A DNA stretch of 64,000 nucleotides from Desulforamulus hydrothermalis Lam5 = DSM 18033 (lineage in GTDB: Bacteria; Bacillota; Desulfotomaculia; Desulfotomaculales; Desulfotomaculaceae), in the NCBI RefSeq assembly GCF_000315365.1, contig NZ_CAOS01000014.1:1-64000 (forward strand). The letters run 5' to 3'. How positions within the stretch are numbered: the stretch's first letter is position 1; each line of letters begins with the position of its first letter. Shown here piece by piece: positions 1-8,005 of this stretch. The notes beneath the pieces were generated by a model that saw only the letters and a list, made by a program, of their open reading frames with translations, was not told the DNA's origin and made no database searches. The translations under genes were made by a program, and so were the position numbers.

Positions 1-398
1 CCTATTCTATTATACTCACTCAATGGAGAAGGACTGGAGGAGGGAGGGGGAGGAGGAGGGGAGAGCCAAAGTTTTTATTAAAATGAGGGAAAAAACAAAC
101 AAGCCCGGGGTCTATTGGCTTTTATGGGGGAAAAACTTTGGGGGTTTTTCACACCCAAACGGGCTCTTTCTTTTTTTTTGAATGCCCCCCATTTGGAAGA
201 GGGGACCAAGTTCATGGCCAAAGCCCCCCCCCTTTTCCCTTCTTTTTTTCCAACTTTTTTTTTTAGATTCAGAGGAAAACGGGGAAATTCCAAAAACGGG
301 AATAGGGGGGGGTCCGCACCAAAATTCGGCCCCTTTGCCCTCCCGAAAAACGCTTGGGGGAGTTTGGTTTTTCTTCCCCACCCCGCCATGAGGGACGG
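1..398. other. Low-quality or garbled sequence at the window edge
   Basis: This stretch is dominated by runs of a single base (long T, A, C and G tracts) and has no credible codon structure. Open frames across it exist on both strands but match nothing. Just downstream, fragments of an IstB protein become readable only with many indels, as if base calling improves along the sequence. I see no promoter, repeat or RNA here that I would trust. It is most simply a poor-quality contig end lying over an IS21-type element. Confidence 0.6.
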
Positions 399-916
399 GT
401 TGATTCGGGAGGCGGCCACGAATGACTTTTGTACCCCGACACGGGAAATTTTTTTTTCTTAAGGCTTCCCGGGAGTAGGAAAAAGTCATTTCGCGGGGGG
501 CGTTTGGCTGTGGAAGCCATCTTGCAAACGAATATCCGTTTACTTTGTCAGTCTCTCGAAAATCATCGAAGATCTGCGAAAGGCTTACACGGAAAACAGG
601 CCGGATAAACGCCTACGCATCTATATTCGACCAAAGCTCCTGATTATTGACGAAAATTGGTTACTTACCGTTTGACAGTTTGGCAGCTAACCTCTTTTTC
701 CAGGTAGTAAGTGCAAGATACGAGAGAGGGAGTATTCTGTTGACCAGCAACAAGAGTTTCGGTGAATGGGGGGAACTGATGGGCGATCCGATACTTGCTA
801 CGGCTATCCTGGATCGGCTCTTACACCATTCCCACATCGTCAATATTAGGGGGAATAGTTACCGACTTCGTGAGAAGATGAGGACTGGAGCCTACGGCTC
901 CCCCTCTACCACCTAA
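399..916 (+). pseudogene. istB: IS21-family transposition helper ATPase IstB, 3' part, frameshifted
   Basis: IstB is the AAA+ ATPase that partners the IstA transposase of IS21 elements. From about 399 the translation reads, with several small indels, LIRE-ATxDF, then a P-loop PGVGKSHFA at 469-495. It continues as VYFVSLSKIIEDLRKAYTEN and LLIIDE (Walker B) at 538-654. The frame then slips by +1 because of one extra A in the AAAA run at 653-656. It continues in a second frame as GYLPFDSLAANLFFQVVSAR, SFGEWGELMGDP and HSHIVNIRGNSYRLREK to a stop at 914-916. The upstream defects look like base-call noise; the +1 slip could be noise or a real mutation. istA is not visible. Confidence 0.85.
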
Positions 917-930
917 CCAACAAAAAATCG

Positions 931-987
931 CCGGGTGGGTCAATTCTAAACCGGCGATGGTGGGTCAAAATAAAGTCGGCGTTGACA
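931..987 (+). mobile_element. Right end of an IS21-family element with tandem terminal repeats
   Basis: Just downstream of istB are two similar 21-bp units with a 25-bp period, at 936-956 and 961-981. Both follow the pattern TGGGTCAA-n-TAAA-n-CGGCG. The sequence ends in GTTGACA near 981-987. Multiple internal repeats next to a terminal CA are typical of IS21-family ends, where they bind the transposase. The coding sequence that follows appears cut at this boundary. The exact tip (985-989) is uncertain because the left end and target duplication are not in the window. Confidence 0.75.
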
Positions 988-1385
988 CATTGATTAAGCC
1001 AGGCAAGCTACTGGTTACATTTAAACCCGGAGAGATAACTGGTTGCTATAATCCAGGAGAGGAAGAAATAAAAGCAATTGCTGCTGCCTTGGGGAGCGTA
1101 ACTGATAGAGTATTTGATATGTACATGGAGTTTTCTAAAATGGCCGATAAAGGGATATTGGTCAGGGAAGAACAAGTTTATGGCAGGAGAAATGCAATCA
1201 TTTCCTTTTACTACCCCTTAGAATTACCCGTATCAAAGGTAAGGCAAGTAATTATTAACCAATTATTACGAGAATATTTAAGCTCACCAAATTACCCACA
1301 CCCGGGCATCTATGTGGTGCAAAACAAAAGAAAAGATCTTAGTTTAATTTATAATCATCAGGGTAAAGCACTCTGCAGAGCCTAA
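957..1385 (+). pseudogene. 3' remnant of an unrecognised gene truncated by the IS21 end
   Basis: An open frame of 142 codons runs to a stop at 1383-1385, but its first ten or so codons are IS-end sequence, so native coding begins at about 988. The remaining ~130 residues (DTLIKPGKLLVTFKPGE ... NHQGKALCRA) are mixed alpha/beta in composition. They contain no membrane segment, cysteine cluster or motif I recognise. It precedes the P5C dehydrogenase gene by 44 bp in the same direction, so it may have been part of the same transcription unit. I cannot assign a function. Confidence 0.6.
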
Positions 1386-1429
1386 TTAGCACAAAATCTA
1401 AAATTTATTTCTCGAATGAGGTGACACCA

Positions 1430-2977
1430 ATGCTAAATGATTTTACAAACGAGCCGTTATTAAATTTTAATAACCGGTTTGTAATTGACAAGTTTAGGTC
1501 AACCTTAAACCAGGTAGGGGCAAAATTAGGGCAATATTATCCTCTTATTATTCACGGTGAAGAAATCTATACCGTAGAAAAAATTACATCTATAGACCCG
1601 TCCTGTAATAGCCAGGTTGTTGGCTATGTTGGCAAAGCTTCAGCGGAGCTGGCTGAACTAGCCCTCAGCAGTGCAGAACAGACTTTTCGTATGTGGTCAA
1701 AGGTTGAACCCCAGGAGCGAGCGGATTACTTATTTAAGGCTGCAGCCATAATGAGGGAAAAAAAATATGAACTTTCCAGCTGGTTAGTTTATGAAGCGGG
1801 CAAAAACTGGGCAGAGGCCGATGCCGATACGGCCGAAGCCATTGACTTTTTAGAGTTTTACGGACGGGAGATGTACCGCCTGGCAGGCCCCCAACCACTT
1901 GTAAAAACACCAGGGGAACATAATGAATTGATATATATCCCCCTTGGCGTAGGTGTGGTTATTCCACCTTGGAATTTCCCCTTGGCAATTATGGCCGGGA
2001 TGACTGCTGCAGCGATTGTTGCAGGCAACACGGTAGTATTAAAACCTGCCAGCAATACTCCTGTGATAGCCGCAATCTTTATGAATATTCTTAGGGAAGC
2101 AGGGCTTCCGGACGGAGTGGTAAACTATTTGCCAGGCAGTGGCGGGGCCATAGGTGATTACCTTGTAACCAGTCCCAGAACCAGATTTATTAACTTTACC
2201 GGTTCCAAGGAAGTAGGCTTAAGAATTAATGAACTGGCTGCCAAAACAGTAAAAGGTCAGCACCATATCAAGCGTGTATCAGCCGAAATGGGTGGTAAGG
2301 ATGCTATTGTTGTCGACAGTACTGCTGATTTAGAGGCAGCTGCCACTGCAATTACCGTTTCTGCCTTTGGTTATCAGGGCCAGAAATGTTCTGCCTGCTC
2401 CCGGGCTATAATTGTTCAAGATGTATATGACCAAGTGGTTCAGTCTGTGGTTGAAAAAACCAGTAAGTTTACCATAGGCGCAGCCATTGACAATCACCCT
2501 GTTGGCCCGGTGATTGATAAAAGTTCCCTTAACAGAATTAAGTCCTATATAGCCATAGGTAAAAAAGAAGGAAAACTATTGCTGGGTGGAAATACATTAG
2601 AAAGCTTGGGAGGTTATTATCTACAGCCAACTATCTTCGGAGATGTTTCACCCGATGCAGTAATAGCCCAGGAAGAAATTTTCGGACCGGTGCTGGCCTT
2701 TATTAAGGCAAAAGATTATAACCATGCGCTGGAGATAGCTAATAACACCGAGTACGGGCTGACGGGGGCGGTCTTTGCACGGGACCACCGTAAGCTGGAA
2801 ATGGCCAGAAGTAAATATCATGTAGGCAATCTGTATTTCAACCGCAAATGTACCGGTGCTCTGGTTGGAGTACATCCTTTTGGGGGGTTTAACATGTCCG
2901 GAACAAATTCTAAGGCAGGAGGAAGAGATTATCTTCTGATTTTTTTACAGTCCAAGGTTATTTCAGAAAAATATTAA
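1430..2977 (+). CDS. rocA: 1-pyrroline-5-carboxylate dehydrogenase (L-glutamate gamma-semialdehyde dehydrogenase)
   Basis: This NAD-dependent aldehyde dehydrogenase oxidises glutamate-gamma-semialdehyde/P5C to glutamate, the last step of proline and arginine catabolism. The 515 residues match the usual length of the RocA group. The NAD-binding IPPWNFP segment lies near residue 180, the general-base glutamate in SAEMGGKD near 285, and the nucleophile is Cys320 in GQKCSACSR. The C-terminal AGGRDYLLIFLQ block is typical of P5CDH rather than other ALDHs. I chose ATG 1430 because GAGGTG at 1418-1423 sits 6 bp upstream; the in-frame GTG at 1421 lies inside that ribosome binding site. No proline dehydrogenase is present nearby. 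Confidence 0.9.
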   Translation: MLNDFTNEPLLNFNNRFVIDKFRSTLNQVGAKLGQYYPLIIHGEEIYTVEKITSIDPSCNSQVVGYVGKASAELAELALSSAEQTFRMWSKVEPQERADYLFKAAAIMREKKYELSSWLVYEAGKNWAEADADTAEAIDFLEFYGREMYRLAGPQPLVKTPGEHNELIYIPLGVGVVIPPWNFPLAIMAGMTAAAIVAGNTVVLKPASNTPVIAAIFMNILREAGLPDGVVNYLPGSGGAIGDYLVTSPRTRFINFTGSKEVGLRINELAAKTVKGQHHIKRVSAEMGGKDAIVVDSTADLEAAATAITVSAFGYQGQKCSACSRAIIVQDVYDQVVQSVVEKTSKFTIGAAIDNHPVGPVIDKSSLNRIKSYIAIGKKEGKLLLGGNTLESLGGYYLQPTIFGDVSPDAVIAQEEIFGPVLAFIKAKDYNHALEIANNTEYGLTGAVFARDHRKLEMARSKYHVGNLYFNRKCTGALVGVHPFGGFNMSGTNSKAGGRDYLLIFLQSKVISEKY

Positions 2978-3114
2978 ACTGAAATCCTTAAAATAAAACA
3001 ACAATAATTACCATTAAATAACTTTCTCAACTGTATAGGTACGGGTAAACTTAGCAAACCACAATGATACTGAGTGACTGAGATAAGTTATTTAATGTAT
3101 ATTCGCGCCTGTAT

Positions 3115-3140
3115 CCCCGCTTTAGCCGGGGGCTTTTTTT
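3115..3140 (+). terminator. Intrinsic terminator downstream of the P5CDH gene
   Basis: A short CCCCG / CGGGG stem (3115-3119 with 3127-3131), seven-base loop, is followed by GC and a run of seven T (3134-3140). It lies about 140 bp past the rocA stop and before the purine promoter. The short stem makes it a moderate-strength call. The rest of 2978-3340 is AT-rich with nothing else I can support. Confidence 0.55.
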
Positions 3141-3340
3141 ATAAAATATATTCTTTGTTACAAGGTGCCTTAACCATTGACAGTTGTCCGGTGAAACGGA
3201 TAATTCATGCTACGCTGCTCAGGTTAATCCGGTTGATTAACTTTATGCATGATGCTTGATTTGATCCGGCATTATATTCAAACAGTTGCCGGAAAAAGTT
3301 AAACGAAAATAAAAACCATGTAAAAATTTGTTTTGGTTCG

Positions 3341-3369
3341 TTGACAAATGCACACAGCCTTGCTAGTAT
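3341..3369 (+). promoter_or_regulatory. Sigma-A promoter of the purine regulon
   Basis: A perfect -35 hexamer TTGACA (3341-3346) is separated by exactly 17 bp from TAGTAT (3364-3369, 5 of 6 matches to TATAAT). Transcription would start near 3376, about 12 bp before the guanine aptamer. The permease and purE through purD appear to form one long same-strand unit behind it. Confidence 0.85.
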
Positions 3370-3387
3370 GAGATTGTACAAGTTAAT

Positions 3388-3458
3388 CATTCCGTATATG
3401 CTTGGGAATTGGCTCAAGTGTTTCTACCGGGCAACCGTAAATTGCCTGACTACGGGAG
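3388..3458 (+). ncRNA. Guanine-type purine riboswitch aptamer
   Basis: The fold matches the xpt-class purine aptamer. P1 is TTCCG/CGGGA (3390-3394 with 3453-3457). P2 is CTTGGG/CTCAAG. The J2/3 segment is GTTTCTACC. P3 is GGGCAA/TTGCCT with loop CCGTAAA. J3/1 is GACTA. The specificity base is C3450 (GAC-TA, equivalent to C74 of xpt), which pairs with guanine or hypoxanthine; adenine switches carry U there. Guanine binding to such aptamers normally lowers expression of purine genes. It ends one or two bases before the second aptamer. Confidence 0.9.
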
Positions 3459-3560
3459 GGAAAGTGTACCTAGGGTTCCACAACCCCCAGGGGTGGTTGG
3501 TTTGGTCCGAGCGGTACAGGCGTTTTTGCGCTACACCGATAGGGATAAAAGCCCAGGCGG
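3459..3560 (+). ncRNA. ykkC-family aptamer, probable PRPP riboswitch, in tandem with the guanine aptamer
   Basis: The hallmarks of the ykkC family are present in order: CTAGGGTTCC (3470-3479), TGGTCCGAG (3503-3511), ACACC (3534-3538) and GGGATAAAAGCCCAG (3542-3556). The family splits into guanidine-I, ppGpp, PRPP and nucleoside-diphosphate classes. PRPP is favoured because the RNA sits directly behind a guanine aptamer and ahead of de novo purine genes, a known arrangement that acts as an IMPLY-type logic gate. The 3' conserved strand (GCCCAG, 3551-3556) is also the 5' arm of the terminator. Ligand binding would therefore favour readthrough. The subclass is inferred from context, not read from a diagnostic base. 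Confidence 0.82.
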
Positions 3561-3608
3561 TAGGTTTCACTCTGCTTAGAATGAAACCTATCGTTCTGGG
3601 CTTTTTTG
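3551..3608 (+). terminator. Riboswitch-controlled terminator ahead of the permease and purine operon
   Basis: GCCCAG (3551-3556) pairs with CTGGGC (3596-3601), followed by six T. Inside it, TAGGTTTCA (3561-3569) pairs with TGAAACCTA (3582-3590), giving a long two-part hairpin. The outer 5' strand belongs to the conserved core of the PRPP aptamer, so aptamer and terminator are mutually exclusive. The permease start codon is about 118 bases further on. Confidence 0.88.
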
Positions 3609-3725
3609 TTTTACGGTTATCGCAACAACCTGAACTGCATGATAAATTTTCTTAGGGTCATAATACCTGGAAAATGACTAACCAGACATCCCGCCACTTT
3701 ATTTTGCTAAGGAGGAAGACATCAA

Positions 3726-5099
3726 GTGCTGGAACAGTTTTTCAAACTCAAAGAACACAACACCACTGTGCGGACAGAAATTATTGCCGGTCTGACCACC
3801 TTTATGACCATGGCTTATATTCTGTTCCTCAACCCCAACATCCTGGCCGGCACCGGCATGGACAAGAACGCCGTATTTTTTGCCACAGCTATGGCGGCCG
3901 GTGTGGTAACCATTGCCATGGGTTTGTTTGTTAATTTTCCCATCGCCCTGGCGCCCGGTATGGGCCTTAATGCCTTTTTTGCCGCGGTGGCTGCCCAGCA
4001 TGTGGGTATGCCCTGGCAGGTAGCCCTTGGTGCGGTATTTATTTCCGGTATTATCTTTGTTATTTTAACAGTTACCAAGGTGCGCCAAATTCTGGTTGTG
4101 GCGGTGCCCAATTCCCTCAAACGGGCCATTACGGTGGGTATCGGCTTATTTATCACCATCATTGGCTTAAAATTATCTGAACTTACCGTTGTTAAGGCGG
4201 GCCCGGTAATTCCCCCCACCCTGCAAGCCCTGCAAGACGGCGGGGTAGCAACCCTCAAGTTTTTTGAGTGGAACATCTTCCTGGGTTCCTTTCATAATCC
4301 GGCTACCTTATTAACTCTGATCGGCCTGGCTGTGACATCCGTATTGATGGCCAACCGGGTTAAAGGCTCCTTGCTGATCGGTATCCTGGTTTCCACCCTG
4401 ATTGGCATTCCCCTGGGCGTTACGGTTATCCCGGAAAACTTTAGCCCCTTTGCGCTGCCGGATTTCAGCAACCTTAACGTGGGCAAACTGGATATTATGG
4501 GCGCCCTGCATATGGGTATCTGGACGGTGGTATTCACCTTTACCTTTGTGGAATTGTTTGATACCTTCGGCACCCTGGTGGGCACTGCCGATAAAGCGGG
4601 CCTGCTGGATAAAAACGGCCAGTCGCCCAGAATCGGTCGGGCTATGCTGGTGGATGCCCTGGGGGTTTCCTTCGGTGCGTTGATGGGTACCAGTACGGTG
4701 ACCGCCTATGTAGAAAGTGCCGCCGGCATCGGCGAGGGCGGCCGTACCGGTTTAACGGCTGTTACCACCGGTGTTTTGTTCCTGCTGGCCCTGGCCCTGG
4801 CCCCGCTGGCCGGCTTAATCCCCAGTGCCGCCACCGCGCCTGCCTTGATTATTGTAGGGGTACTGATGGTTTCAGCGGTGCGGGAGATTGATTTCGACGA
4901 CTTTACCGAAGGGTTCCCGGCCTTTATGACCTTTACCTTGATGCCCTTTACTTACAGCATTGCCAACGGCATTGCCGCAGGTATTATTTTCTACACTGCC
5001 CTAAAGGTTCTGTCCGGCCGGGCCAAAGAAGTGCACTGGTTAATGTACATCCTGTTTGTCCTGGTAATCACCCGTTATATTTTCCTGGGTGGGGAATAA
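3726..5099 (+). CDS. pbuG: Purine-base permease, NCS2 family AzgA/PbuG group
   Basis: This is a membrane importer for hypoxanthine/guanine (possibly adenine), feeding salvage. The 457 residues carry the conserved opening TEIIAGLTTFMTMAYI and the LNPNILA segment. They also hold the APGMGLNAFFA loop, a central TVVFTFTFVELFDTFGTLVG and the GTSTVTAYVESAAGI substrate-site motif. There are about a dozen hydrophobic helices. The start is GTG 3726 behind AAGGAGGAAG. It is the first gene after the tandem riboswitch, so uptake and synthesis would be controlled together by guanine and PRPP. The AzgA-type subgroup is clear; the exact base preference is not. Confidence 0.88.
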   Translation: MLEQFFKLKEHNTTVRTEIIAGLTTFMTMAYILFLNPNILAGTGMDKNAVFFATAMAAGVVTIAMGLFVNFPIALAPGMGLNAFFAAVAAQHVGMPWQVALGAVFISGIIFVILTVTKVRQILVVAVPNSLKRAITVGIGLFITIIGLKLSELTVVKAGPVIPPTLQALQDGGVATLKFFEWNIFLGSFHNPATLLTLIGLAVTSVLMANRVKGSLLIGILVSTLIGIPLGVTVIPENFSPFALPDFSNLNVGKLDIMGALHMGIWTVVFTFTFVELFDTFGTLVGTADKAGLLDKNGQSPRIGRAMLVDALGVSFGALMGTSTVTAYVESAAGIGEGGRTGLTAVTTGVLFLLALALAPLAGLIPSAATAPALIIVGVLMVSAVREIDFDDFTEGFPAFMTFTLMPFTYSIANGIAAGIIFYTALKVLSGRAKEVHWLMYILFVLVITRYIFLGGE

Positions 5100-5136
5100 A
5101 CGTAAAAATATTTAATTATTTTAAGGAGGTTATGCC

Positions 5137-5652
5137 ATGTCAGCCCTGGTAGGTATTGTGCTGGGCAGCGATTCCGACCTGCCCTTGATGAAGGATGCCG
5201 TGCAAACCCTGGAGAAGTTCGGTATACCCTACGAGTTGAATATTTCCTCCGCCCACCGGGCCCCGGATAAAACCGCTGCCTACGCTAAATCGGCTGCTTC
5301 CCGGGGGCTGAAGGTTATTATCGCTGCCGCCGGGCTGGCGGCTCACCTGCCGGGGGTGCTGGCAGCCCACACGGTGTTGCCGGTGATCGGGGTGCCGGTT
5401 AAGTCAGGTGCCCTCAACGGGGTGGATGCCCTGTATGCCATCGCCCAGATGCCCCCGGGCGTTCCGGTGGCTTCGGTGGCGGTTAACGGCGCCAAAAATG
5501 CCGCCATCTTGGCAGCCCAGATGATTGCCTTAACGGATGCGTCCCTGCAGCAGCAGCTGTACCGGTTTAAAGAACATTTGGCTGCGGAAGTGGAGGAAAA
5601 GGACGCCAGGCTAAAGGAATTTGGCGTGGACGGATATTTGAACGCTAAATAG
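5137..5652 (+). CDS. purE: 5-(carboxyamino)imidazole ribonucleotide mutase / AIR carboxylase PurE
   Basis: The enzyme forms CAIR in de novo purine synthesis. The 171 residues begin with the GSDSDLPLM phosphate-binding motif (residues ~10-18), then SAHRAPDK (~38-45) and AAAGLAAHLPG (~66-76). The GVPVKSGALNGVDAL and NGAKNAAILAAQ blocks follow. SAHR places it with class I-like enzymes rather than the SAHK class II. A strong AAGGAGG precedes ATG 5137. No purK is next to it or elsewhere in the window, although purEK is the usual Bacillus arrangement. Confidence 0.93.
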   Translation: MSALVGIVLGSDSDLPLMKDAVQTLEKFGIPYELNISSAHRAPDKTAAYAKSAASRGLKVIIAAAGLAAHLPGVLAAHTVLPVIGVPVKSGALNGVDALYAIAQMPPGVPVASVAVNGAKNAAILAAQMIALTDASLQQQLYRFKEHLAAEVEEKDARLKEFGVDGYLNAK

Positions 5653-5683
5653 TGTCAGTTAGGAAACGGAGGCCGCAGAACAG

Positions 5684-6976
5684 ATGATTGAACGCTACAC
5701 TTTACCGGAAATGAAGCATATTTGGTCTGACCAAAACAAGTTTCAAAAGTGGCTGGAGGTGGAGATTGCTGCCTGCGAAGCCATGGCTCAGCTGGGGCAG
5801 ATTCCGGCAGCCGCTCTGGAAAACATTAAACAGCGGGCCGCTTTTACGGTGGAGCGTATATTAGAAATTGAAGAAGTGACCCGCCATGATGTGATTGCCT
5901 TTTTGACCTGCGTAGCTGAAAACGTCGGAGAGGATGCCAAGTATATCCACATGGGCCTGACTTCTTCGGATGTGGTGGATACCGCCCAGTGTGTACGCAT
6001 GAAGGAAGCCGGGGAACTGCTGCTGAAACGCTTGCAGCGGCTGCGCCAGGTACTGCTGGACAGGGCCGGGGAACACCGGCACACCTTGATGATCGGCCGC
6101 ACCCACGGCATCCATGCGGAGCCGATGACCTTCGGCCTTAAAATGCTGCTCTGGGTGGCAGAAACCGAACGCAATATCGAGCGGCTGCAGCAGGCTGTTA
6201 AAACTGTCAGTGTGGGGGCCATCTCAGGGGCGGTGGGCACCTATGCCAATATAGACCCCCGGGTGGAAGCGTACGTATGCCGGAAGCTGGGACTTCAGCC
6301 GGCCAGGGTATCTACCCAGATCATCCAGCGGGACCGTCATGCTGAGTATTTATGCACCCTGGCGGTCATTGCGGCTTCTCTGGACAAGTTTGCCACCGAA
6401 ATCCGCAATTTGCAGCGCACCGATATTTTAGAAGTAGAAGAATACTTTAACCAGGGGCAAAAGGGATCTTCCGCCATGCCCCACAAACGCAACCCCATCA
6501 CGGCGGAAAACGTGTCCGGTTTGTCCCGGGTGGTAAAGGCCAATGCCATGGCTGCCCTGGATAATGTTACCCTCTGGCACGAACGGGATATCTCCCACTC
6601 TTCGGCGGAACGGGTAATCATTCCGGACAGCACCACCGCCCTGGATTTTATGCTGTACAGGTTTACCGGCATTATGGAAAAACTGCTGGTTTACCCGGAA
6701 AACATGAAGCGCAACTTAGAGAAAACCCTGGGCCTGGTATTTTCCCAGCGGGTGCTGCTGGCCCTGGTAGATAAAGGACTGAGCCGGGAAAGGGCCTATG
6801 AACTGGTGCAGCGCAATGCCATGCAGGCCTGGCGCACCGGCACCAAATTTTTGGAGCTTTTGCAGGCGGATGCAGACATTAAGGCCCGTTTAACCGACGC
6901 AGAACTGGCAGGCTTGTTTGATTACGGCTACCACCTGAGGCATATTGACGAAATTTACAAGCGCTTTGGCTTATAA
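5684..6976 (+). CDS. purB: Adenylosuccinate lyase
   Basis: It cleaves SAICAR to AICAR and adenylosuccinate to AMP, releasing fumarate. The 430 residues are the usual length for the Bacillus/Thermotoga-type enzyme. The fumarase/aspartase superfamily signature SSAMPHKRNP lies near residues 262-271, with its serine on the flexible catalytic loop. The active-site GRTHGIHAEP lies near 137-146, and TSSDVVDTA near 88-96. It starts at ATG 5684, 31 bp after purE, behind AACGGAGG. Confidence 0.95.
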   Translation: MIERYTLPEMKHIWSDQNKFQKWLEVEIAACEAMAQLGQIPAAALENIKQRAAFTVERILEIEEVTRHDVIAFLTCVAENVGEDAKYIHMGLTSSDVVDTAQCVRMKEAGELLLKRLQRLRQVLLDRAGEHRHTLMIGRTHGIHAEPMTFGLKMLLWVAETERNIERLQQAVKTVSVGAISGAVGTYANIDPRVEAYVCRKLGLQPARVSTQIIQRDRHAEYLCTLAVIAASLDKFATEIRNLQRTDILEVEEYFNQGQKGSSAMPHKRNPITAENVSGLSRVVKANAMAALDNVTLWHERDISHSSAERVIIPDSTTALDFMLYRFTGIMEKLLVYPENMKRNLEKTLGLVFSQRVLLALVDKGLSRERAYELVQRNAMQAWRTGTKFLELLQADADIKARLTDAELAGLFDYGYHLRHIDEIYKRFGL

Positions 6977-7005
6977 AGATTATTAAATGAAGGGGGAGGG
7001 TTCTT

Positions 7006-7713
7006 ATGCAAAAATTAGCGATGATTTACGAAGGCAAAGCCAAAAAGGTTTACCGTACCGACAACCCTGATTATTACTGGGTGGAGTACAAGGACGACGC
7101 CACTGCCTTTAACGGGCAAAAAAAAGGCACCATTGACAATAAAGGGGTAGTGAACAACAAAGTATCTGCGGTGTTTTTTCAATTGCTGGAAAAAGAAGGC
7201 ATTCCCACTCACTTTGTGGAACTGGTCAGCGACCGTGAAATGATTGTCAAAGCCCTGCAAATTATCAAGGTGGAAGTGGTGGTGCGCAATATCGTGGCGG
7301 GTTCCCTGGCCAAGCGCATCGGTTTGCCCGAAGGTACACTTCTGCCCCGGACGGTGCTGGAATATTATTATAAGGATGATGCACTGGGCGACCCCTTAAT
7401 CAACGCTTCGCACATCGCTGCATTGGAACTGGCCACCCCCGAGCAAATGGCTTATATTAAGGAAACCGCCCTGCGGGTTAACGAGATTATGCGGCAGTAT
7501 TTAGCCCCGGTCAACATTGACCTGATAGATTATAAATTGGAGTTTGGCCTGCACAAGGGCCAGGTGCTGCTGGGCGATGAAATATCGCCGGACACCTGCC
7601 GTTTCTGGGATAAAACCACCGGCGAAAAACTGGATAAAGACCGCTTCCGCCGGGATTTGGGCAACGTGGCCGGAGCTTACCGGGAAGTGCTGAGGAGATT
7701 GACCGGGGAGTAA
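7006..7713 (+). CDS. purC: Phosphoribosylaminoimidazole-succinocarboxamide (SAICAR) synthase
   Basis: It ligates aspartate to CAIR with ATP. At 235 residues it is the compact bacterial form. Visible motifs are YEGKAKKVY near the N-terminus (ATP loop), DDATAFNG, then [16 protein letters not shown], and the C-terminal [14 protein letters not shown], which supplies metal/substrate acidic residues. ATG 7006 is preceded by AAGGGGGAGGG. Confidence 0.95.
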   Translation: MQKLAMIYEGKAKKVYRTDNPDYYWVEYKDDATAFNGQKKGTIDNKGVVNNKVSAVFFQLLEKEGIPTHFVELVSDREMIVKALQIIKVEVVVRNIVAGSLAKRIGLPEGTLLPRTVLEYYYKDDALGDPLINASHIAALELATPEQMAYIKETALRVNEIMRQYLAPVNIDLIDYKLEFGLHKGQVLLGDEISPDTCRFWDKTTGEKLDKDRFRRDLGNVAGAYREVLRRLTGE

Positions 7714-7753
7714 ATCACTAAATTCTGAAGGCTATGCAAAGGGAGGGTTTAAC

Positions 7754-8002
7754 GTGTGGCAAGCAAAGATTTACGTAACCCTTAGGAAAAGTGTGTTGGA
7801 TCCGCAGGGCAGCGTGGTGCGCAAGTCCCTGTTTGCTCTGGGCTACCACAACGTGTCCGAAGTGCGCATCGGGCGCTATATGGTGGTTGATTTGGAGGCA
7901 GCCGACCGGGCTGCCGCCGAGAAACAAGTGCGGGACATGTGCGATAAACTGCTGGTGAACCCGGTAATTGAAGATTATACATTTGAACTGGTGGAGGTGT
8001 AA
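7754..8002 (+). CDS. purS: Phosphoribosylformylglycinamidine synthase subunit PurS
   Basis: This 82-residue small subunit bridges PurL and the glutaminase PurQ in the three-part FGAM synthase of Gram-positive bacteria and archaea. It shows the expected KIYVTLRKSVLDPQG start, the GRYMVVDLE strand and the CDKLLVNPVIEDY ending. The start is GTG 7754 behind GGGAGGG. It lies just ahead of purQ, with a 3-bp gap. Confidence 0.93.
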   Translation: MWQAKIYVTLRKSVLDPQGSVVRKSLFALGYHNVSEVRIGRYMVVDLEAADRAAAEKQVRDMCDKLLVNPVIEDYTFELVEV

Positions 8003-8005
8003 AGG

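Noticed and set aside
78-520. Several open frames on both strands near the window start
   Set aside because: They are built from homopolymer runs, have no plausible protein composition, and overlap the garbled istB region.
3459-3560. Guanidine-I (ykkC subtype 1) riboswitch
   Set aside because: It shares the core motifs, but guanidine switches precede carboxylases, exporters and urea-related genes. Tandem placement with a guanine aptamer on purine genes fits PRPP.
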